Positions 48,601 to 61,911 of a DNA stretch of 64,000 bases are shown here, piece by piece. A program made the position numbers and the translations under genes. Position 1 is the stretch's first letter; each line of letters starts with the position of its first letter. Under the pieces are notes generated by a model. It was not told the DNA's origin. It searched no databases and was given only the letters and a program-made list of their open reading frames with translations. Origin of the DNA: Chloromonas sp. AAM2 (taxonomy: Eukaryota > Chlorophyta > Chlorophyceae > Chlamydomonadales > Chlamydomonadaceae); NCBI GenBank assembly GCA_004335635.1, contig QAXH01001507.1:1-64000 (forward strand). Reading direction: 5' to 3'.

Positions 48601-51600
48601 ACATGCACGGCTTTTTCTACTGTGCTGCGAAAAGCCAGCATTACGCACGTTTGCTTTGTACGTCGCGGTGTGCAGACTGCGTCTCGTCTGGAGGACTTGC
48701 CCCTGATCGACTCGGTCACCTTCACGCCCGACGGTTTGTCCGAGCCCGCAGCCAAGATGGTCAAGGACATTCTGAACAACAGCATCAATGCTCCGTTGCC
48801 AGACTTCCCCCGCGCCAACGGCTCAGCGCGTGTGACAAAGCGAATGCCTACTTTGGTGGAGAAATTCGATTTGATGGCTAGCAGCAGGCCAGACGCGAGC
48901 ATCGGTGTGTCTTGGCAGCCACCAACGCAAAAGTCTATCAACAGTAAGTGAACTCATGCGAATGGTAAGCGCGACAAGCTGACGGGTGCGAGTCCGCATA
49001 CAGTCCAGTAGCTTGCACAATTCCGTGCGACGTGTTGCTAGTCTGACCGCAGCATTTGTCATGTTTTGAAGAGCACTGCCTCTTATCTCTTGTCGAACTT
49101 GAACCACCATCGCTTGCAAGGCCTTCAAGATTCATACGTGACATGGCGGCTCTGGATGTCCTGCCCGTAATACGACCAGCAGATGGCATTCAGCAACGCA
49201 CATGGGTTGAGCACTTGCCTTAACAACACCAATCCTCACTGCGCTTGCCCTAGCCCTTGGTCGTCTTGAACGTACAGTGTGTCTGTTAGACGTTGTACGA
49301 GTCGACACGTCCAGCCCGCAGTCGGTCAGACATGCGACGCTCACAAGCACCGACACAACCGCATGGCGTGTGCTGCCCTTGCGCGCAGTCATGTACGGCA
49401 CAACCACCTCTGCCGTGCCACTCATGGACGCGAACCGAGCAGGCATCAACGTCATTGCGAAGAACGCAACCATTGAAGCGCGCAAGTACGTCAAATCAGG
49501 GAATAATGCCTGGGAATACGTCATTATGCGAGGTATTGCACTACCAGGGATTCCGACGACTGCGTTCGTTCACCTGCACGTCCTGTACGTTTTCATCACA
49601 CAGGGCGTACCTTGCCCAACCGTCAGCACTGGAAGTGCAAATCAAGGGCGTTCTCTACGATCAGGTCGGTTACTTTTGGTGCTTCCCACTACAGTGACAG
49701 GCTCTATTGCCGAACGGCTGTATATCCGGACGGCCTAGTGACCTATCAAATGTAAGGGGACTTGCACCCCATTTCGGGTCCGTTAACCGCCAATGATGTA
49801 AACACACAATGAAATAAACCTGCCGATCAAGTCAAGAAGTAGTTTGTTTGCTTGTTTCAAGCGTATTGCTTGCCCTTCAATCCCAACGCGTGCTTGTGAG
49901 TTAGTGAGTGTCTTTTCTTGTTCTACATGTAGTTTTACATCTGTATCGTTTGAACAAACCGTGGCTCGAGCTGTGCTGCATTCAACTCTTTATGGCACCC
50001 GATGGTGGCCTAGCGGTGTCCTTACACACCTCATGTTATCTGCTCCCTTGATTGCAGTATGAGGTTTCCGTCCCGGTGTCCACCATGCATGAGTGCGTCA
50101 AGGGAATGATGGAGCTCATGTAAGTGCAATGCGACCAGCCAAACTGAGCTCAGGCCGACAAGACTCATGTTAGAAACAAACAATGCCGTTTTCTTGGATC
50201 ATGGCTCTGCTGTGTTGTGCATTTCTTTCCAGCTGCTTGATAGCACCCAAAGATCAGCAATACCATTTGCAGCGGCATTTTACTCACTTGCAGTTTGTGT
50301 GAGCAGTCATGCAGCAGTGGTTCCGCCTGTGGACACACGTAATTGCGACACGCCTTGGTCAACCAGACATTGACATGTTTGCCTTGGTCGGCTGGCATCT
50401 GCCCAGGAACGAGTGGTACGCGTATGTATGCGTGCGCGTGCTGACTGCAGATATGGGGACGACCTGGACAGCACCAAAGCGACAACCATGTACGCACCTG
50501 CCTCATCACAACGCTCTGGAAGCCATAACCAATCATCATTGCACCTCCAGTTCCTGAATGCACATCACAGCCCAATCTTGCCCAATTCCCACTACGTCAT
50601 TACAAATCAATCCAAGTAAATCAAACCGTAGGCCAACCTTCACGCAAACCATCACAAGCCCGACCACACTCAAGTATCAAGACATTGAGATGCCATCGCT
50701 GTTGTTTGTCCGCCACTGCTGCCCACAGCAACACGGACAAGGGCTTCCGGTCAGCACCCCTGATGCGCCTGGTGGGCAAAGAAGAGGCATTCCTAGCTCA
50801 GTCAGGTGAGGCCAGCGGACTTGTGCCCAAATCACCTCTGTGCCTGCCATCTGATATTGCAACTAATCTGCCAAGTCAAAAGCCATAATGTGCAAATAGC
50901 CATATCGTTCAAATCACTATGCAGCGCTTGCGTTGATTCTCTGTTGTCCAGGACAAGTAAGTTGTTCTCGTTGCCTTAGGCCATGCGGGCCCTGCAGCAC
51001 GCCCCACCGCTCGCCCCGTCAACCTGCTTGCTTTTGTCAGAGCTTTCGTTTACTTTGTCACTCTTGCGGTGCCATGGTGCCATGCTCCAGGTGATGAACC
51101 CCGCCTGTTCTTCAACATTGAGGTGGGTGGCGGGCAAGCAGGTGCTCATGGGCTTGCAGTGATGCCAGTGTGACACGGCTTGTTGGACCAAGTCTTATCA
51201 AGTGCTTTGTGGGACGCTTAATGCCCCAAGTGGGGTGTTGGGTTAATTTATTACACCTGATGTGCCTAGGTGGGAGAGAGAGCCAAAGGCAGGGCTGCAG
51301 ATGGTGTCAGGAGGGATTCAACAGATGCCTTTCCGTGGTTGGTTCAGAGGCAAGCCTGATTTGTGTCCGTTGATTCATGTGTGAAATTAAGGACATGGTG
51401 GCTCGTCGCTCTGTTACCGTGATTGTTTTGTGTTTTCCAGGATTACCTGTACTACAATGCCGGCCGCAAGTCATCCAACGAGGCGTTCAAGAAGATCGTC
51501 GGATACCTCAGGTGCATGAGCGGTTGCATGAGACACGTGTGGCATGACCACGCATCTCATGATCATAAGCTGACACAGACCTGGTCCAAATTCTCATACA

Positions 51601-52914
51601 GGCCATGGTATGCATCTCTGGCAGTGCTGCACAGGATTGTCCACCGGGTGGTCAAACATCCATGCAAGCTGAACTACCATCAATTGTTCCTTGCGCTGCT
51701 GCATGCCACACAGGTCGAGCCCAGCATGCGGCACGGCGGGGCTAAACGGCACTGGAGGACGGCTGCACTGGGGCAAGGCGGGATGGGTGAGCGCTGTTGA
51801 CACGCATTCCATTGCAGGCGTGTGTCATGAGGTGACTTCATCAAGCATGAACGAGACAAGATCAAGAAGAAGAAGTGCCGCTTGCAACAACAACCATGTC
51901 GCAGTGTCTTGAGGTTAGGGCCTTTGCAATGCCTTGTGTGCTTCTGCCACTTGCCTTGCAGCCTGACCACGGGTGCTGGAGGGGCGATGTGGAGTACAAG
52001 GAGAAGTGAGTGGCGGGCTCAGGGGCAAGCCTAAGTATGTGGTGCCAGTCAAATCACGTGGTGCTGCCAAGGTCACATGTTACTGCCCACGAGGATGTTA
52101 CTGCAGCACCAGTGGCTGGTAAGGCATAATATGAAGCCAGGCCAAGAGCAGGCAGGCAGGGCCTGCTTCATTGCAGCTGAGGGCGCATTGTCCTTGTGCA
52201 AACTGAAGACAATCGTTCGCCTTTGTCATGCAGGTGGTGCGACTTTGGGTGTGCAGTGCGCGCCATGGACCCAACCAACAAGTTCGTGGGCAGCGCACCT
52301 GACCGGTGAGAGAGCACATGGCAGTCACATGCCAAACATTGATGGCAAAAGCGTCTTGCTTGCCGGTCAAGTGCGTTAGTGTTCAAGTCTGCTCCCTGCT
52401 GTTTGCTATGTTCCTGCACCGGCGAGCTTGTCATTGGCCTTCACATCAGTTTACCATTGTATGAAAGCAGCTCACAACGATGGCAAGGCCGTTCATGCGC
52501 TTTGATTGATCAGACGAGTGCCATAACATAATGCATGACAAAGGGTGCAAATCTACAGACGTACCATGGGGCACAAAAGCCAGGTGAAGGAATGCTTGGG
52601 AACGAAGGGAGCACAGAAGTGCCAGCAGGCAGAGAAGAGAGGCGCAGAAAGCTGCAAGGGCACATATTGCCACTGCCACAATTTTTGTCTGTAAACCACG
52701 AGGCACAGTGCATGGCAGTTGTGTGCATAATACCCCTTGTCATTGAAGCACTGCCAAGCTCTGCTCTGACAGGTTTACTTGGGAGGGAGTGGATCTCGAG
52801 CGGTGCTGCACGCCCACCGGGTTCGACCTGACCCAGCCTGGCTGCCAGTGCACCGTCAAGCATGCAAGGCCTATTGAGGACTGCCCACCCCCGCCCTACT
52901 ACACCTACCGATGA
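45695..52914 (+). CDS. FAD-linked sugar-1,4-lactone oxidase (gulonolactone/arabinonolactone oxidase type), probably secreted
   Basis: VAO-type flavoenzyme that oxidises aldono-1,4-lactones, as in the last step of ascorbate-type synthesis. Eighteen exons: 45695-45944, 46036-46120, 46341-46547, 47027-47122, 47369-47499, 47802-47961, 48286-48411, 48676-48943, 49278-49485, 49604-49664, 50058-50119, 50729-50805, 51091-51122, 51441-51511, 51714-51786, 51962-52005, 52234-52305, 52773-52914. From exon 2 on all phases agree; about 710 residues. FAD domain: PASIADVQAAVARY, SNGKGHSWN (His likely binds FAD covalently), DAGVTTIDLLDYL, SIGGAVATGTHGSSL, SVGRLGVITRL. ALO domain: YEVSVPVSTMHECV, FRSAPLMRLVGKEEAFL, RLFFNIEDYLYY, GRLHWGKAGWPDHGC. 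A Cys-rich tail (CCTPTG, CQC) ends in PPPPYYTYR. In exon 1 a clear signal peptide (MIVAAWLFLVPAVLHLLG) lies in a different frame from the downstream NHPIIAPIPPAQEYVCDVD; see findings. Confidence 0.9.
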
Positions 52915-54688
52915 TTGCTGCAGCGGTATATGAGTGTGCATATCATGCAGAAGTAGAACATATCGGCAACAACTGCATAATCGTCAGAGCCAGCAGAACT
53001 GATATGCCAGCAACAGTAGCTTCAGGCACGAATTCTGGACAGGTTGTAGGTATGGTATTCCATGACAAAACGAATTCAATGGACACGTGATGTTCACACA
53101 AACATAGAAGCACAGTAACCTTGTTGCGTGTGGCTTCACATCAACGTCCTAAACTGACTGTTGAATAGGGGCGCAGAGCAGAAGAGCACGTGTCAACATG
53201 CAGGCGATATCACGGAGCAGTCAGTCAACCAACACTTTGATTTCCACGCATGTCTCGGACACAACGCCTGGTATAATATATTGACTGGGCCGTGTCACTG
53301 GCCTTGCTTGATGTTGATCAGATTGTTTAGTTGCCATTTGTCACCCTCACGGCTTGCGGAAACCCGCTTGCCAGACAGGGCTGTGCTTCCTATGCTGACG
53401 GACTGTGATGATCCCATTCATGTGTCTAACATACGCTTTACCCCATGCCACAAGTACTTGTTCTCTCTGGTGCTATTGCACAGGACGATATAGACTGTAC
53501 TAGCATCCAGGTCTGCCTGTAGGTGGTTGTCTGAGACACTGTAAGAACACGTTGAGAGAAGGGAGCGGAAGTTATTGACCCGCTGGTCTGTCTGAGAACC
53601 AGCACAGCAGTCCAATAACAGCTGGTTGTTGTCACACGATACTGCTGTTGTTCTTATATCATGCCCTGTTGTGCGGAAGGCATGCATGCATGCTGTCCAC
53701 AGTGTCAGAATTTTATGGATGATCTGAGACAAAGACATGGCCATTGACATACATGGCATTGACCTTCTGAGTGCAGCCACGGACCTCGAATAATTCTGTG
53801 GACTTGACTCCCACATCAGCTCTTGCCTACTTTCAGGCCCTGAGGGCTACAGGTATGATTTCAAATTCCACAGAAGCGTCACTTATCTGCAAAGACGGCC
53901 AGGCACGATGGGAGAACCGCCTACCAACCAAATTGGTCATGCCAACCAAAGCGGCTGACAGGTCTCGATGGCATACCTGGCAGCGTACATCCTTCGCCTG
54001 ACAGGTCCTGCAGCACGGTCACTAACTTGCCAGAGCTGTTCAGCTGGGTGAGATGTGCTGCATGGAGCCTTGTGACCACACCGTAGTTGTACCTCTAACT
54101 GTCCCCCGCCAGCTCTACAGCTCTCTTGACTTGACCAAGCAGGTGTGGAGTGCCGAGAGTATTGCCAGAGCCAGCAGGCAGCGTACCACACGCGATGCCG
54201 CACCACTAAAGTCAGAAGCTTCAGTCACCCAATTTGTCTTCAACACGGACGTATGCCTTCTGCCTGCTTGCACCGTAACCAGAAAATGAAAACTGACAGG
54301 TACGAGTGCAACCAAATGATGACAATAAAAGCAATGAAATTGCAGGCTGTAAGAACTGTGTAACTGATGCAAAATCAGACTGCGGCCTGACAATGACAGC
54401 AGTCCTGTCAGCAGTCCTCAGAAAGCTCACAAAAACTGCATTTGTCTACAGCATTTGTCTACAGAATGTGCCCAATTCCTTGAGTTCAGGCCACTTGCTA
54501 GCCTGATGGGTCTGCTTCGCCAACTCCCATTGAGGCCGAGGCATTGCGTTCAAGCAACTCTCATTTGACAGCAACTTTTCGCAAGCAGGTGCCTGAACTC
54601 ACCCCGCAACCGGAAACCACACATTGCTGGTAGCAGGATTGCAGCTCAGGTGCAGCACAGCACGTGTTTTGTACAGACTGCCAGCTGC
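52915..54688. other. spacer between convergent genes
   Basis: Holds the 3' flanks of the lactone oxidase (+) and the MAPR gene (-). Open frames at 53771-54289 (+) include AG/GT sites but no recognisable protein. I see no supported gene. Confidence 0.45.
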
Positions 54689-56780
54689 TTAGCTGGTGGT
54701 ATTTTCTGCACCGGCCTCAGCAGCATCCGGCACAATGCGTCCCACAATTGGGTATTTGTACGTGAATTTGCCTATCCATTCCCTAAGGTTTTCCTTCTCC
54801 ACGTATCCCAGATCATCCACTTTGTTATTGCAGTCTGTTAGCTCGGTGGACATGAGTGCCAGGGCACGTGCGCATTCCTTCCCGGCAAACGGGTACACGC
54901 CTGCAGCAAAACCAAGGAGGAAACGGCAAAGCAGCACGTGAGCATGCCTGTGGTGTGCGTTGCCTGGGCACACGCGCAGCATGCCACAGACAAGGCGCAG
55001 TCCTTATTGGGCGAGACTCAGCCCTGATTATCACGGTCTGCTGACACTTGACACGAGAGAGTGGAAACCAGTCTCATGCACACTACGTGTGGCTCTACAA
55101 CCCCACCATCTCTTATGTTAAGCCTGACAACTCAACCACCCGGACGCTTCACTCTACTTGCTAAACCAGATGACCTGCTGCCATCAGGCCCTTCTCAAGC
55201 ACTGGACCCCCTTGGCTGACTGCATGCGGCCCCCTGCGCACCATCTGGCCCATAGAACGCACTGCCCCGGCTGACGTCAAATACAGTTCCCTGGATGGCG
55301 AGGTACAGGTGCGCTCCGGGTACTTTCACGCCGTCATGCAGTGACAGCTGCGACAGGGTGAGCTCACGCATGGGCACCACCTGCAAGCCGCACACACATG
55401 ATCAGTCGCTGACAATTCGCAACATCACTTCGTGACATGCTCGGGTCATGGTTCCAAGAAAATGCCGTCTTGCATACTAGCACTAACAGAAACATTGCAC
55501 TAGCACTGGTGCTTATACACTAACCGTTTACAGAGCGGGGCATGACTACATGGCCAGCGCATGACTACTTTATGGCTGGCTTTGATGTGATGTGCATGAC
55601 TACATGGCCAGCGCATGACTACTTTATGGCTGGCTTTGATGTGNNNNNNNNNNNNNNNNNNNNNNNNNNNNNNNNNNNNNNNNNNNNNNNNNNNNNNNNN
55701 NNNNNNNNNNNNNNNNNNNNNNNNNNNNNNNNNNNNNNNNNNNNNNNNNNNNNNNNNNNNNNNNNNNNNNNNNNNNNNNNNNNNNNNNNNNNNNNNNNNN
55801 NNNNNNNNNNNNNNNNNNNNNNNNNNNNNNNNNNNNNNNNNNNNNNNNNNNNNNNNNNNNNNNNNNNNNNNNNNNGGCCAGCGCATGACTACTTTATGGC
55901 TGGCTTTGATGTGATGTGCATGACTACATGGCCAGCGCATGACTACTTTATGGCTGGCTTTGATGTGATGTGCATGAGACTTGCCTTGCCCACTAAATCA
56001 AAACTCCTCTGGTAGCTGGCTGTCTCTGCCTGGAGCCTCTCTGCTGCTTCCTGATCCAGATCATGGAGGACATCTGACCCCACATCCTCCTCTTTGGTGC
56101 TGCCCTTGGCCAGGGCTCGGGACACCTCTTTGCCGGCATATGCATGCATGGGCTTCCCTGCGTAACGTACAAACACATGGCAAACATTACAAAAAGACAC
56201 ATGGAACCGCTGATGATGTTGATGCTCAGTTACAGCTGATGATGTTGATGGTAAGAACCTCTTATGCTCCTATGCTGACATTGGGTGGCAATAGTAGCAC
56301 TGGGGCCAATGATGAAGTGCAAATGATGAAATACCAGGCGCGATCGGACAGACTAGTTGCAACGTATGATAGATGATTGGGTAGACTGGGTTATGCCAAT
56401 CAGACGTATGGGTGCGTGTTGAAGGGCAAACACAAAATCTGATGCTTTCGAGGCTGGCTAGCAAGGGACATCATCAGCATGGTGTATCCTGATCTGTTGT
56501 GCGTCTGGTGAGAAAGCTGTTATGGGTCCTCACCTGGAGCAAAGTGCTCAGCTGACCTTGTGACATCGTAAATCTGGCCTCTGATTGCTAGTAAGATAGG
56601 CTTGGTGTAGTCGTAACCAGAGTACTGAGACAGGGTCTGCAAAGTGATGCCCCCTACTGAAAACCGGGGAACCATGGGGGGCGGAGCCCTGCTTCTGCGT
56701 ATCAGCCAGGTTCCAGCCACAACTACACCCGCACCAAGCACTATCACCCAGCGCCAATCTATCCCTTCCATGGTGTGCAT
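54689..56780 (-). CDS. membrane-anchored MAPR protein with two cytochrome b5-like heme/steroid-binding domains
   Basis: Relative of membrane-associated progesterone receptor proteins, which bind heme in the ER or other endomembranes. Minus-strand exons: 56780-56534, 56157-55985, 55380-55242, 54900-54689; phases agree, about 256 residues. An N-terminal membrane anchor (WRWVIVLGAGVVVAGTWLI, about residues 9-27) is followed by RRSR. Domain 1: FSVGGITLQTLSQYSGYD, ILLAIRGQIYDVTRSAEHFAPG, AYAGKEVSRALAKGS. Domain 2: RELTLSQLSLHDG, LYLAIQGTVFDVSRGSAFYGPDG, PFAGKECARALALMS, ending in KYPIVGRIV. In both domains the intron falls at the same codon and phase (after PG/DG). The middle intron uses a GC donor (AAG|GCAAGT) and contains the 54-base minisatellite and assembly gap. 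A second in-frame ATG at 56771 would start it three residues later. Confidence 0.9.
55541..55979. repeat. 54-base minisatellite interrupted by an assembly gap
   Basis: Tandem unit beginning CATGACTACATGGCCAGCGC and ending CTTTGATGTGATGTG. Almost two units precede the gap and about two follow it. Unit starts at 55541, 55595 and 55919 differ by exact multiples of 54. The unit is 18 codons long and free of stops in at least one frame on each strand. It lies in the second intron of the MAPR gene. Confidence 0.9.
55644..55875. other. assembly gap (232 N)
   Basis: Run of N inside the minisatellite. Its length keeps the flanking repeat units exactly in register (324 bases = 6 units between the unit starts on either side). 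Confidence 0.99.
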
Positions 56781-57015
56781 GTGGTGCCCTAAGGTAGGTT
56801 TTACCTCTCAGACTGCAAGGGTGGCACTGGCAGATAGGAACCTGGGAGAATGTCAATATCTTGGGGTTGCTGTACAGCAGCACCAGGCTCCCAAAAGAGC
56901 GGCAACTGCCGGCAAGCCGTTTCTAGCTGCGGGATGCGTTTGCGACTTGTCCGGCCGGGTTGGGATTGCTTTGCGCAGTATCATCGTAGGCCTGTAACGT
57001 GCTGCATCGGACAAC
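56781..57015. promoter_or_regulatory. shared divergent promoter region, MAPR / DIM1
   Basis: Start codons of head-to-head genes are only 235 bases apart, so both promoters and 5' UTRs lie in this interval. No TATA-like box is seen. Confidence 0.5.
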
Positions 57016-60295
<3,280 letters not shown>

Positions 60296-61911
60296 TAGGC
60301 CCGGACACCCAAGCTTTTGCTGGCCTTCTGTGAAGCCAGCATCCTCATGCATCATGACAGCTGCGGAGCATTACGGGCTTTGGCATCAGTTGCTCAACAG
60401 TGGCTTAGCAGTGCCCGTTTGCTGGAACTTCTGACTGTTCTGTCCATGTTGACTATGGATGTGGGCGCAGCAGTTGCCTGTCTTAAGCTCTGCCCACATT
60501 CTGCATGGGCCAGCGTACTTGCCCTGGCCCGGCCCGGCCGAGTGCCCAGGAACACGGTTGCCGCCCGCTGTAACCCCAACACGCACCACATCCCCTGACC
60601 ACCATGACTGCTGCTGTGTGGGCATGTATTACATGCATGTGCAACACCCCACATGCCTATCACTTGACACACACACCCAAGAGCTGCTGACTGACCGAAC
60701 TGTCAGATTGATCCATGATATCCATTAGAGTTTTGATTTGACATTTAGGTGGTTCTCCTCCCTAGAACTGATTTGAGTTGTCTACGAGTCAGGAACATGG
60801 GCTTGGCAAAGACAAACCCTAGACAGACAGCAGGATGTCGAGCTTTATTTTTTGTACAAACCTTCAGTTGCAGCCTCTTCTGTACTACGGTGAGAACTTA
60901 AGCTTTTCATTGTATTACATTGCATGGTCTTGTGTCTCATGCAAAGGCAGCCAGACCCATGTGCCGACATCTGTTCCACTTCGATGTGCTTTGCACGTGA
61001 TTCGGCAAATGCACGTGATGGCTATTGTAAGCGGGCTTGGCCTTGCAATTGGCGGCATTTGGATACATCCATGCTGCCTCACTTGCGTATCGTGTAATAG
61101 CGACAGCGAGTCAAGGCAAAGTTCCACATGGCATGGACCCCTGACAGCATGACAGGAGCACACAGCGGCCACTACCAGCAAACAAATAACAAACGTGCGC
61201 ACGTACAAAAAGTACGGATAAGTGGTGAAAGCTCAAGCAAACGAGCAGCCAGCAGCAACGGTGCACACATGGTGGCAATTTGGCCAGCCCCAACATGCAA
61301 GTGCGATAGCCAGCCACAAGAGCGCCTGGCAGTGCTTGACAGCTCCAAACAGCAATCACTGGCAGTGACGCTCTTCTATGCAGTCCTAGCCGACAGCACT
61401 AACTATGGTCAGTTGGCGGCAGCTACAGTTTGCAGACATGGCATTGGCATGCCTGCTTCTGCAAGGACACCAAGCCTACAAATCATCGTATCATGTTGAT
61501 CGCTTGCCCAGACACAAGGGCACAGGAGCGTGACCCTGGCTGAGAAAAAGCAACAACAGGCCTGGGCATGCCCAACAGGCATGACTGAGGCAAGGCACGC
61601 AAACATCTCACATTCACCTCTGCCTGCTTGGCTTCCATTTGGCTCGTTGCCTTGCTACCTGGTCCGCCAGGTCATGCCCATTGCTTGCCAGTCTGTGGCT
61701 AAGCGCACATTCACATCTACAGCCAAGCTTCTAGCTAGCTGAGAGACACGTAGAGGCGTGATCAACAGCCATGGATGAGCTGACTGCGATTCGCATGGAC
61801 CAGCACCATCTTTATCCATCTAAAGCACGCCATAATGAACAACAGCTTTGGGCAACACGACTGCTCATGCACTTAACAAGGCCTCTAAGTATTTTGCAGT
61901 CTGTAATCTGT
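60296..61911. other. spacer between convergent genes
   Basis: 3' flanks of DIM1 (+) and of the unrecognised gene at the window end (-). No coding exon is supported. Confidence 0.5.

Noticed and set aside
53771..54289. Plus-strand frames with possible splice sites
   Set aside because: No family match and no chain of phase-compatible exons.
55542..56015. Long open frames across the assembly gap
   Set aside because: They arise because the 54-base repeat is a multiple of three and N was translated as unknown; the region is intronic.
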